NCBI GenBank assembly: GCA_944739405.2
Contig: OX123209.2
Coordinates: 10,992,217 to 11,056,216, forward strand
From: Euclidia mi
Lineage: Eukaryota; Arthropoda; Insecta; Lepidoptera; Erebidae
DNA: 64,000 nucleotides
Direction of reading: 5' to 3'
Shown here: piece by piece, positions 11,878-22,633 of the stretch
Layout of the letters: each line of letters begins with the position of its first letter
Numbering within the stretch: position 1 is the stretch's first letter
Notes under the pieces: generated by a model
What the model saw: the letters and a program-made list of their open reading frames with translations, nothing else
Told to the model about the DNA's origin: nothing
The model's database searches: none
Translations under genes and position numbers: made by a program

Positions 11878-12083
11878 CTAGAGGACGCCAGCAGCTACGC
11901 CTGCAATTTTTTTAAATTACCCGTTTTGGCTGATCCCGTGGGAATTTCGGGAAATCCCCTCTTAGTGCACCCCCACGGTCCTCAAGGAACATACATGCCA
12001 AATTTCAGCTTCCTGCGCCCAACAGTTTCGGCTGTAGCGTGTCTGTCAGTCAGCCAGTAACGCAAGGATTTTATATATTAAGA
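11878..12083 (-). mobile_element. Non-autonomous Helitron
   Basis: On the - strand it starts TCTTAATATATAAAATCC and ends CTAG after a short GC-rich hairpin (GGCGTAGCTGC), between A and T in the host. These are Helitron end rules. It is absent from the matching place in the left Transib, so it arrived after the large element was copied. Confidence 0.8.
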
Positions 12084-12105
12084 TAATACTATATTTTTAA
12101 ATAAA

Positions 12106-12251
12106 TTATGCCGTGTGGTTGAAGGCATAGAATACAAGTGTCACCACCCCCTATCTTCCCGTGGGTGTCGTAAGAGGTGACTAAGGAATAACACGATGCA
12201 AATACCCTCTTTGCGTAGAGACGGAAAACTCGACATCAAACCCCATACGAC
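12106..12251. repeat. Dispersed repeat next to the SINE (mirror of 7143-7286)
   Basis: Mirror copy of the segment at 7143-7286, with TGTCACCACCCCCTATCTTC and TGGGTGTCGTAAGAG. Confidence 0.5.
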
Positions 12252-12497
12252 TGCCTCGTTGGTCTCGCGGCATAAATGTGCGCGTGGGATCGGGAGGTCC
12301 CGGGTTCGATTCCTGGGTCGGGCAGTGTTATTGGGTTTTTCTGTCTCGAAATTCTCAGTAGCAGCACGGAGTCTGGAAATGTTCCCGGTACGGCAATAGG
12401 CTCGCACCTTATTACGTGGGACTAAAGTATATCTGGCGAAAAGTGGGTGTAGAAATACACCTCTGCCTACCCCTTCGGGCATAAAAGGCGTGACGTT
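12252..12497 (+). repeat. SINE with tRNA-like head, nested in the right Transib
   Basis: It starts TGCCTCGTTGGTCTCGCGG, has the B box GGGTTCGATTCC near 12302, and ends CTGCCTACCCCTTCGGGC. Mirror of 6897-7142. Confidence 0.8.
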
Positions 12498-12594
12498 ATG
12501 TATGTATACAAAAATTTTAAACTGACATATATTATAAAAAAATTATTTATACAAAAATTATTAACTGACATATTTATAAAAAATAATAGTCAAT

Positions 12595-13726
12595 TCAAAT
12601 CAAATAATAAATATAAAAAGAACCACCAAGATCACAAGATGTAGGCTCCAAGTTGTTTATTTGTTCCAAAACTTTATTAGTCTCGATTTTTGTTAATTCC
12701 GTAGTTTCTTTGGCAAAAATGAATTTAATTGAACGGCAAAACATCGACGATGGATGAGGATTTTGCCAGATAATGTTGTTACCTTCGTCGATTAACCTAA
12801 GAGAAACAAATGAAAAAACGAAAAGGAACTCATCAGTGTCTTCGCTATTGTCAAATCTCTGTTTATAACCACTATGAGATGATAGACCACCCATTTACTT
12901 ATAAGAGTAAACGAGGAATTGTGGAGCACGCTTGTGACAACTTCTCTCCGAGCTTCTAACTAACCGTTCTGCAGTTTTATTAAAAATAGCATGTAGCTCA
13001 ATTTCTGCTCGAGATTGTGGCACAACAACGTGATTCTCGGAAGGATAACACGCTTTTTTTTATTTAACAATTCATTCATATGATGGAGACACGTGATGTC
13101 CGACTTTCATAGTCCATGTCCTAGTCTGCTTGTATGAGTGACTTGTTGATTTTGAATCAATGTAATACGCTAATGCTTCGTCACTATTTAGCGGTCTATT
13201 ACTTTGCACAGCACTTGGTTGTTGAAGGCCAATATATACACTTACGGAAGCTGGATCAATGCCAATGTTCTTTATAACTCTGGCAACGTTCTTATGTTCA
13301 GTTGACCGTGCAGCTACCTCTTCTGCAGTCATTAATTCTATCTTCGAAGACTTTTTAGGCCTGCCAGGCCGAGAAAGGTCAGCGGATGAGGTAGAAGGCT
13401 GTGGTTGAGTCGATCGCATACAAATTACTATCTCATCGCCTTTCAGCCACATCTTATTCTTATAAGGAAACGCTCTTTTGACTTTCCTGAAGAAACCCAT
13501 TTTGTAGCAATTTTCGAAGAAATATTGGCTAATGTCATCTTAATTTCCCTTTGACATTCTTCAGTAATGTCAGATAAATCAAACTTAGATGAAATAAACG
13601 ATCATTTCTTTCGTCTTTTTCGTGCTTTAGCCATTTTTCGAAAAACTCTATTTTACAAATAGAGTAAAGCTTTTCTGAAAAAAAAAAGTAGTTGTACTCA
13701 AGTGTGCTACGTAAAATATATGCCAT
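12595..13726 (-). pseudogene. Transib/RAG1-like transposase, decayed N-terminal half, right copy
   Basis: Better preserved than the left copy: one open stretch of 142 codons (13072-13500) and one of 99 codons (12595-12894). Motifs in order on the - strand are EKLYSICKIEFFEKWL, DLSRPGRPKKS, ELMTAEEVAARS, RPLNSDEALAYYIDSKS, then SGYKQRFDNSEDTDEF, NNIIWQNPHPSS and KFIFAKETTELTKIE. Relative to the left copy about 17 residues after GRPKKS are deleted. As in the left copy, similarity ends at LGGS and the catalytic core is absent. This shared truncation shows the element was dead before the host element was copied. Confidence 0.85.
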
Positions 13727-14520
13727 AATCGTCCATAGTCATGCAGCTAAAACATATCAAAAATTCAGCCTGGATACAAGAGGATACATGGCTTTTCCAA
13801 GCTTGATAAGTTCGAAAACAAAGATAAAACATCATTTTTTTTGTGCATTCATAGTTAGTCTACTTTACGTATGTTTATGACACATTAAAAGGATTCTTAC
13901 AAGAAAAAATATTATACATACCTTCAGAAGTAAAATCTATCACTGAAACTTTAAACAAAATAAGAACTGTCACCATGAGGTGTTAGCACAAGTGTAGCAA
14001 AAATGCCACTGACCTATTTCTTTAATTGCATTTACCTCATTAGCTTACTTTGATAAACGATTACTCATCAGTATGGAATGTTACACGTACCTAAACAATT
14101 CTTGGAATCAGGGGCTTAGGGGTGTTGTTTACAGGTAGAAAATACCTAATTCCGGGAATTTGATAATGACTTTTGTCCACATAGTTTGTTCTACGGCGAA
14201 CACTGTGGGCTGTTGTGGTACTGCATCAGGTGTTCCACTTTCCAAAATCAATTATAGACTATAATTATGTTGACCCAGACCTAATAGCAATATTACAAAA
14301 AGAGTTTCATTCAAATCCATCCAGTAACTTCAGAGATAAGCGCGTACAAATAGACAAACGGACAAACAGACAGAATTTATTTTCTAGATTCATGCTCCTT
14401 TACTGATTCTTAGCCTAACAGAGTATTTTTTTTTAACATATTCAAAGTACAAAAATATTATTTTTTAGTGTTTTATTATATGTATGAAATATAAATATAA
14501 TAACACAGCAGAGAGTAACG

Positions 14521-14672
14521 GAGTCTAGTGATGTGCCCGGTAAAGGCAATAGGTTCGCCTCCTATTACGTGGGACCACTGGGACCTAAAAATTCATGGCG
14601 AAATGTGGGTGTAATATTACATCTCTGCCTACCCCGTCAGGGATACAGGTGTGCGTGAGCCTATAAAAATAA
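14521..14672 (+). repeat. SINE 3' part (mirror of 4678-4836)
   Basis: Contains ATGTGCCCGGTAAAGGCAAT, TTACGTGGGACCA, CATGGCGAAATGTGGGTG and CTGCCTACCCCGTCAGGG. Confidence 0.7.
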
Positions 14673-14981
14673 TATAGATATACAAATAATAGCGGATGCC
14701 GCAACTACGCTCATCTATTTTATATACTTATGCAGTTTATCGGTTGAGGTATTCTATCGGATTTATACGGATGACACTGATTTCATCACGAGTAGATCGT
14801 CCCCACGGAACAGACAAAACAGTGATTTTCTGTGCCGTGATCCACCCATCAAAGGAAATACTACGCTCTCACGGAATATAAACGGCAACTAATATAGTGC
14901 CTGAGATTAGCGTGTCCAATCAAACAAACTCTTCAGCATTATAATACTAATTTAGAAATTGCATCTGGCATCACTAAAATG

Positions 14982-15840
14982 TAGATGTGGGGAAAACAGC
15001 TACTTTTCGATCACTGTGACTGTCGTTCCAGTTACAGAAAAGTCACGGCGAAATATCACCGTGACTTTGTCACGCCAGTCACCTGTCACTCATAAGCGCG
15101 ATGTAGGTTCCTTCTATCAATACTATACGTCTTGTTATTGACGTAATACTGTGATAATTTTCGTCTAAAAACTTTTTAGTAAAAAGAAGCAAAGCTGCAT
15201 GAACGAATTTAATTTATTACGTAAAATTAACTTTTCTTTTTACTTGATTTTATTTGTGTTTACTTAATTAAATACTAGTATTTATTTAAGCCACTAAATT
15301 TACCAATTTTATGGAAAATATAAATTTAATGTACTTTCTATTAGGTACACAAGGTACTTTAATTTGAAATTTGGATAGGTAACGATAATAATATTAATAA
15401 TTGACGTTATCTTACGTAGGTATTTACATATTCATAAACAGTAAACTATGGAAAGTAAAAACAAAGTTGCTATAATTGAATAAATCAAATTTCATTTCCA
15501 ATTTTACGACTACTTACAAAAGTGACATCTATACCTAGTTCCTAACAACCCATTCGCGCTCGGTACCGTCCTACGCTCGGCCGGGCTCAGTTCGGCGGTC
15601 TTCGTCTCGTTCCGTCGTGACTCGTGAATGTCGTGACAGCCGTGACTGGTATGACGGACGTTCCGTTCTGGCTTTTAGTTCACATGAAATAAGAGTTATT
15701 GTTGTTCTGAGTGCATAGTGGAGCGAAGGAACGACGAAGTATTTTGTAACGTCGTTCCTTCTTGGCAAGTCACTGTGATACTTTTAGGCGGCAGATAATC
15801 GTGATTTATTCACCGTGACGTTATTTATCAACCACCTCTA
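14982..15840. mobile_element. 859 bp non-autonomous hAT-type element
   Basis: It is flanked by a perfect 8 bp duplication CTAAAATG (14974-14981 and 15841-15848). The ends are TAGATGTGG and CCACCTCTA, i.e. near-matching inverted repeats. The left large element lacks it and shows the single empty site at about 4365-4372. No transposase is encoded. It holds several GTCACGGTGA-like motifs near both ends and a short hairpin around AAGGAACGACG near 15725-15760. The TSD length and the TIR form point to hAT. Confidence 0.85.
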
Positions 15841-16599
15841 CTAAAATGACATTATAAATGTCAGTCAGATTAAGTCAGATAAGTCAGTTGAATTATTACC
15901 TTTGTTGTTTTCTTTCAAACTTAATTATTTCGCCTACATTATGCTGAGTAAGTATTATTCTATCATCGTTTACCTATTCATTGTCAACGAGATACATAGT
16001 AAACCAATCCTATTATTTGTCTTTAATTCTCTTAAACTTACTCTTTCAGATCTTTCGTGTTCAGTTTAGCTGAAATAGTGCGCAGATCGAGTTTAGAACG
16101 TCTCAGGAGTGTAAGAAGCAAGTAGATCATAAGACATGTGGATAAAAGGACTTCAACACTAAGAAGTTTTGAATAAATTGACAAATGTTGAAAGATGTCG
16201 CGCAATAAACAAATTGCAGTGATATACAAACCACTGGGTGTGTATTCTAAAGATTATGATGTTATTTTTCTCTGTATTTATACCAATGGTTAGTAAACTA
16301 TAGTTACTTTGTGATATTTTCCCAAGCCAGTATTTCAAATTACTAAATGCATGTGGTTTTAAAGTCAGTCTAAAAATAAACAATATTCAGAAAATTTTTA
16401 CAGTAATTCTACTGAAATTCATAAAAAAATTATAGGTAACCTCTAAGTCTGTCATAGTCTTAATAAATATATAATTTGTTGGCAAACTGAAATGATATAT
16501 TTTGATAAATACAAGAGTAGGTAATAAAAAATATCATTAAATAAAGTCATGTATTTTTTACTTATTTCAATGTTCAATAATTTCTTGTTTTTAGCTAAT

Positions 16600-17085
16600 T
16601 ACGGCAGACTTCAAGAACCGAGAGTAGGCAAGAATAGCAAGAATGTGAAGTCTGCAGCAATATTAGTACTGAAATAATGAGTTCACCAATTGGACATGTC
16701 TCAGTGTAGCAAGAATATGAAGTCTGCAGCAATATTAGTACTGAAATAATGAGTTTACCAATTGGACATGTCTCGGTGTAGCAAGAATATAAAGTCTGAG
16801 GCAATATTAGTACTGAAATAAGGAGTTTACAAATTGGACATGTCTCGGTGTAGCAAGAATATGAAGTCTGTGGCATTATTAGTACTGAAATAAGGAGTTT
16901 ACAAATTGAACATGTCTCGGTGTAGCAAGAATGTAAAGTCTGTGGCATTATTAGTACTGAAATAAGGAGTTTACAAATTGGACATGTCTCGGTGTAGCAA
17001 GAATATGAAGTCTGTGGCATTATTAGTACTCAAATAAGGAGTTTACAAATTTAACATGTCTCAGTGTAGCATGTTATGGATCACT
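16600..17085 (-). repeat. 72 bp minisatellite, about six to seven units (right copy)
   Basis: Mirror of the array at 3170-3560, with more units. The copy-number difference shows the array changes length. The resulting 141-codon open frame on the - strand is the repeat itself and is not supported as a gene. Confidence 0.8.
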
Positions 17086-17423
17086 TGAGTTTATAGTAGC
17101 AGAGATTAGCTTTACAAGTTTATTAGGTATTGAATGTGCCTGTGTATTGTATTGTAGTTATTTTTTAACAGAAACCAGTTTTATGTTTAATCACTGGACT
17201 TAATATGCAACAAGTATAGTTTGTGTGAATGTATAAACAAATTTAATTAATCATTTATTATTAAAAGACATCATTAATTAGGACTGTCTAATTGTGTTTT
17301 CATAAATATACTCAATTTATGTAAAATATTTCCAAGATCTTACTTCTTACATGGTTTTTTTGTATTTATAAAATATTATTGTATTTCAAATAAAGGAAAA
17401 GCATAATATTGTAACATTAAATA

Positions 17424-17861
17424 TGACGGCGCATTACCAGCGCCTCTTTATTATTTCACGTCGGAACGGAAATTGCAGATGTCATGAAACGTCATCACGT
17501 CATTAGTACAGTTTTTAAACGAATCGAAGTGCTCCCGGCCGGTTGTGACGAAACGAATTGCGGTCCAGTGGCGGGGGGCACTGACGGTGTTCATATGGAC
17601 TTGTCTGGCGGACTGCGGGACATTCAGTCGGGTCGCCTGGTTGACGGTACACCATGAATCCGTCTTCGGTTCGTTAAAAGACTTGCAAGTGAAAAGTGTT
17701 AGAATATAATTGTTAAGATAATGCCTTTCGTGTTTTAAAGTAGATAGTGTATTTTAGTTTGTGTGTATTCAATGCACAATAACCCAGCTGCGCCCACTTA
17801 GTAGGAACTCTGAACACTCTGAAGTGATTATATCGGCCAATAATCTAGTTACCCGCCTACA
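17424..17861. repeat. Long terminal repeat, left
   Basis: 438 bp, TG...CA ends, identical by eye to 22196-22633. Confidence 0.9.
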
Positions 17862-20414
17862 TCATTTGTGGGATAAAATTGTGCAATAAAACGTACACAC
17901 AAGACGCGAGTGAGGGCGATTGTGCTGCTGCGGTGCTGGCGAATCAGTTGATTTCTCAACTGCTACTGTGGTGAGCGTATTCTATCTAATTTCTCTATTG
18001 GCCCTGCGGGTTTTGTTTGGTGGCGGTAGTTGTAAAACGTTATTGGTTGGCAGAATACTGCTACACGTTTAGTAACCTTAGGATTGTGGTGATGAGGTCG
18101 CCGTCACATCACTAGCCGCTACAGCGTTATGGGTTCGATTCCCTCGCGAGACACGAAATTGTGGTTAAAACAGGCGTTTACTGTGAAACCGGTTGAACTT
18201 TACGGTATCGTGTTTCCCATGTCATGATCTCTTGGATAAGCTTCTTTTTTAATAGTTTAAAGAAGGAAAGAAAAAAAAAAAAAAAAAAAGAACAAATTTG
18301 TGGGTAGTAATGACTGATTAAATAGCGACCCCATTGTTGTATTTTATGCTATCGTATGGGTGCCCGACTACTACTGTGACCTAGCTATAGCACAGATATC
18401 GAAAAGACGTTTTGGGTTCGATACTTGGGTTAAAAAGAAAACTATTGTTTTTATTTCTTTTTTTTCGTAATAAAACTTGAGGGTGGCTTGCGATCACGAA
18501 CCTTGTGAACGCAAATAGTCTCTCTGATCGGCGTGCAGCCGTTTGTGAACATAGTATGTAACGGTAACAAGACTGAGCGTACAGGCCGACTTGCATTATT
18601 CCATGCAAGTGCGTTTTGAGTGAAGCGTGCTGGTTATTGTTGTAGTGCAGTTGTAATTTTGGTTTTAGAACCAAAACCCAGCTTCGGCTGGTGTTCTGCT
18701 AAATCTAGAACAATAACTCCGGTCTAGACTGTCCTTCGCAGGGCAGCGGCGCTAAATGGTAGATTCGCGTTCGACTAATCGAATCGTACATACTAAGTTC
18801 ATAGTATTAGACTGTGCTGAGCTATTGCAAAGCTATTTTATGTGGAACTGATTATAGCGTTTGTTTCTTAAATGGACGTGTGACCTGTAGTACTGTTTAG
18901 AACTTTAGACGTGTAGTTGGTTGGTTGGTGTGGAACCTAACCACCGTAGTCGAAATTAGTTTTGGTAGATGTTACTAGCGCGATTATTTTACCGACTCGA
19001 GACATTTTGAATACCTAACGGTGTTATTTAGACGTGATTACGGCTTAATCAGGGCGAGGCAGTTTTACTTCTTGTAATTCTGTTTTGTACAGACAATCTG
19101 TTGCATTTAAACCTGCTTCTCTTTGTGCGTGATTTGTAACACGTTAATGGATGGTACTAAAAAAAAAGTTTGGTGCTGTGGTTAATGGATGGCACTGCTG
19201 GTATTTAATTCGATCTTAAGATTGTACGTGTAAAAAAAAAAAAAAAAATTACATACTGTTTTTAAAAATTAGTGTGATACGCTGGGAATCTTTACCAATT
19301 GCCCCCGATTCTCTCTCCAATTCCAAGTTACGTTTAGGACGTTTCGGAGTGATTCAGTAAGGAAGATACCTTCAGTACAAGGTTCTTAGTAGAAGCTGTT
19401 AAACTCGATTATCGGATGTAGAAGAAAATAATTGTTATCATTGTAGTGTAATGATAATCATTTTGAATAATTTTAGTTTTCATTGTAGGTAGGACCACGT
19501 TAGTGGCCATTAGTAATGATTGTTTGCTTAACCTTATTCCCAATTGAGTTGCAAACTTTGTAAGTCGTTGTTGTGATGTTCTTGTTCTTCATACCCTCGT
19601 TTCCGTTGCTGCAGATTTGCAGAAACTGAATGAGCTGTCTGTGCGGCGACAAGCTTTTATGTTAGGAGGCATAGTTTCCATTGGTGCGTAAGCAAGACAA
19701 GCCCTTGTTGCGCTGTCATAGTACCTATCACTAATGATTGGGTTAGGATAAGTATTTCGTACCTATTTAGAATCGACCATTAAGTTTAAACTAGCAACTA
19801 CGGGCTTTGTTTGAACGCCGCGTTCTGGTGTACTTCCTGTAATAGCGAGTACCTACGTATTGATGAATTCACCATGAGTTTAGTTGACACCACGATAGTT
19901 GTACGCCTTAGTTATGAGCAGGTCAGAAGTTTGTTATAAACCATACCTTAGGGAAAGCGGGTATGTCTAGGGGTACAAAGGTTGTTATTAAGGCTTCATT
20001 TTATTTTGCTTAGTAGCATACTCGCTAGATTTGAAGTAAAAGTAGAGCCCATCTTACAAACAATGCTATGAGAACGAATCAGGCAAAGCTATTTCAAAAG
20101 ACATTGATGTTATGACCATTCTGCTGTTGAGAATTAGAAAATTATTGTTATCAAACATGTTAAAGTCGCTGTCAAATAGGCATACCTAAAGTACACTTAT
20201 GATCTTAGGAATGTTTCCGAGTTTCAAGTACCAACGATGCTGACATAGTAAAGAAATGACATAGAGTGAAGTGGTATTGTCTTCATGTCTTCAAGCAATA
20301 TTGGAAACTGCACCGGAGTATCGTAGCGGTAGCCCCTAGAAAGCGGCATCTGGGTGATAGTCTCATCTAGCCTTGTAGCGAGGACCATAGCGTGGCCCGG
20401 CATTACTATACTAG

Positions 20415-20459
20415 AACCGCACATCTTTATGCACTCCCCGTGCATAAAGATGTGCGGTT
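20415..20459. repeat. Perfect 20 bp hairpin inside the LTR element
   Basis: Arms 20415-20434 (AACCGCACATCTTTATGCAC) and 20440-20459 are exact reverse complements around the loop TCCCC. Confidence 0.85.
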
Positions 20460-21689
20460 TGGACGTAATCATGGATACAGTGCCACTTAAATGGCTTTAA
20501 TTTCATTTATGTTCATTGATTCTATATTAATCGCTAAAATTGTGTCAGTGGTGCTCGACCTGGCTTCTGTTGTATAACAGAAGCACGTTGCAAGAATCGG
20601 AAAGAACTCGTTACAGTCGATTGACAATCTTAGTAGTCGTTGCGTTCGCGTAGACAAAAGTAAATCAATTTGTTCAACTGTAACTTACTAGTATCAGTAA
20701 TATCAGTCCATGCGCGGTTTACATTTAAGCAGCTTCAGCTTATGTTGGTGGCAGTTGGTTTCAAATTCAGGTTTGGATGTTCTGGTAGAAAAGATGAACA
20801 ATAAATAGTTGAAAGTTGCGTTATTATCATCTTTATTCTTGAGCAGAGAGCCAAGCACCCAGTGAAGTTGTAAAAGATTTTGATAATCACTTAAGATTTC
20901 GATGTACGGGTATTGAATTAGTCTGAAAGGAACAGGGTCTCCAATCAGTGGGTATACCATGCGAAGAATCCTTGTAAAATTCAGTTGGTAAATAAGTTCG
21001 CGTGTGTGACGCGCGGCCCGTGAGTGGCGCGCATCCTGTGCGCGACTTTGAGGTGCCTCGTAATCGGTATAGTTACAACCTATATCGCTTTCTAGCAATT
21101 AAATTTAAGGTAGTTTATTAAGGGACTTTGGTTAAAGGTTGAGTGAAATGGTTTTATGATAGAAATGACTGGACCATAAATTGATTAACGATCAATCGAT
21201 CAAAAAAAAAAGAGATGTCATCACTGTTCTTTGAAATGTTAGGGTCATGATGGGTTAGTCGAAATTAGTACCAGCTTATGGAACGAAGAGAAGGCTGAGA
21301 CGGCGAAGATTGATGTAGAACTCGATGAGGATTATCCTTACAGACTCGGTAGATGCGTAACACATCGGCAGGCTCCTATACTATTTCAGTAGCATTTGAT
21401 ACAATCACAGCAGGATCAGATAACCTTTGCATCAACTCAGACCATGAGCCAATTGACCTCGAAGTTCAAATTCACGCTGAATACGACAGTTCATAACTGA
21501 TAGGTGAGGTTAGGCTTGACGTAGCATAGGTTTAGTTTAGCTAGGCGTAGGTTTGACCTCACCTGCGGCATTCTACATTATTACTTCTTTGATCAAATTA
21601 CACACATTCACATCACATTTAAAACTTACATTACACATTTATTACTTGGGTATTTAAATTTAACTGTAGTCTGAAATAGATAAGCTGGA

Positions 21690-22090
21690 CGAAAGGGCCA
21701 GTGCCGTCCAGTCCATGCCTTGTTTGAAGGATGGTTGAAAGGGCGCACTCGTCTGGTCCAGACTTATGTTTGGAAAGTGGTTGTGAGGAGTCCTCACTGT
21801 GGACAGTGTTGTCCGGTCCATGCCTCGTTAGGAGGATGGTCGAAAGGGCACACTCGTCCGGTCCAGACTTATGTTTGGAAAGTTAGGAGGACAGTGTTGT
21901 CCGGTCCAGACTCATGTTTGGAAAGTGGTTGTGAGGAGTCCTCACTGTGGACAGTGTTGCCCGATCCAGACCCATGTGGAAGGGTTGGTGGAAAGGGCGC
22001 ACTCGTCCGGTCCAGACTTACGTTTGGAAATCTGTTTGAGTTCACAGGTCCAGGCTTACGGTTTGGAGAGTCTGGTACTCTGGTTGTCAG
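21690..22090 (+). repeat. Imperfect tandem repeats in the LTR element interior
   Basis: Shuffled units contain GGTCCAGACTTATGTTTGGAAA, GTCCTCACTGTGGACAGTGTT and GAAAGGGCGCACTCGTC-like segments. Unit lengths vary (roughly 60-120 bp). Two overlapping open frames here follow from the repeats. Confidence 0.7.
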
Positions 22091-22195
22091 GGTGGACGAG
22101 CGGACTGCTTTTCAAGGTAAGCTATAGATAATTGAATGATTGATACAAAATTGCAAAATGAAGCGCCCGAGGACGATCGCAGGTCAGTCTGGCCG

Positions 22196-22633
22196 TGACG
22201 GCGCATTACCAGCGCCTCTTTATTATTTCACGTCGGAACGGAAATTGCAGATGTCATGAAACGTCATCACGTCATTAGTACAGTTTTTAAACGAATCGAA
22301 GTGCTCCCGGCCGGTTGTGACGAAACGAATTGCGGTCCAGTGGCGGGGGGCACTGACGGTGTTCATATGGACTTGTCTGGCGGACTGCGGGACATTCAGT
22401 CGGGTCGCCTGGTTGACGGTACACCATGAATCCGTCTTCGGTTCGTTAAAAGACTTGCAAGTGAAAAGTGTTAGAATATAATTGTTAAGATAATGCCTTT
22501 CGTGTTTTAAAGTAGATAGTGTATTTTAGTTTGTGTGTATTCAATGCACAATAACCCAGCTGCGCCCACTTAGTAGGAACTCTGAACACTCTGAAGTGAT
22601 TATATCGGCCAATAATCTAGTTACCCGCCTACA
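22196..22633. repeat. Long terminal repeat, right
   Basis: 438 bp, identical by eye to 17424-17861. Confidence 0.9.

Larger units (their letters stand above)
11816..14207 (-). mobile_element. Transib DNA transposon, right copy
   Basis: Mirror of 5135-7371. It starts CACAGTGTTCGG and ends GAACACTGTG, with target duplication GGCTG at 11811-11815 and 14208-14212. It differs from the left copy by a Helitron at 11878-12083 and small indels. Its transposase remnant is at 12595-13726. Confidence 0.9.
17424..22633. mobile_element. Coding-free LTR retrotransposon (LARD-like), recent insertion
   Basis: Two 438 bp direct repeats (17424-17861 and 22196-22633) begin TGACGGCG and end CCTACA, and are flanked by the 4 bp duplication AATA (17420-17423 and 22634-22637). 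The two repeats look identical base for base, so the insertion is recent. The 4.3 kb interior has no gag-pol-like frame; its longest open frames lie in tandem repeats. It must therefore depend on another element's proteins. No clear polypurine tract or primer site was identified. It interrupts the right GAGGG element; the left copy has the empty site near 2615-2630. Confidence 0.85.

Noticed and set aside
21720..22127. 135-codon open frame with repeated VQTYVWKV
   Set aside because: It consists of tandem repeats inside a coding-free LTR element; another frame is equally open.
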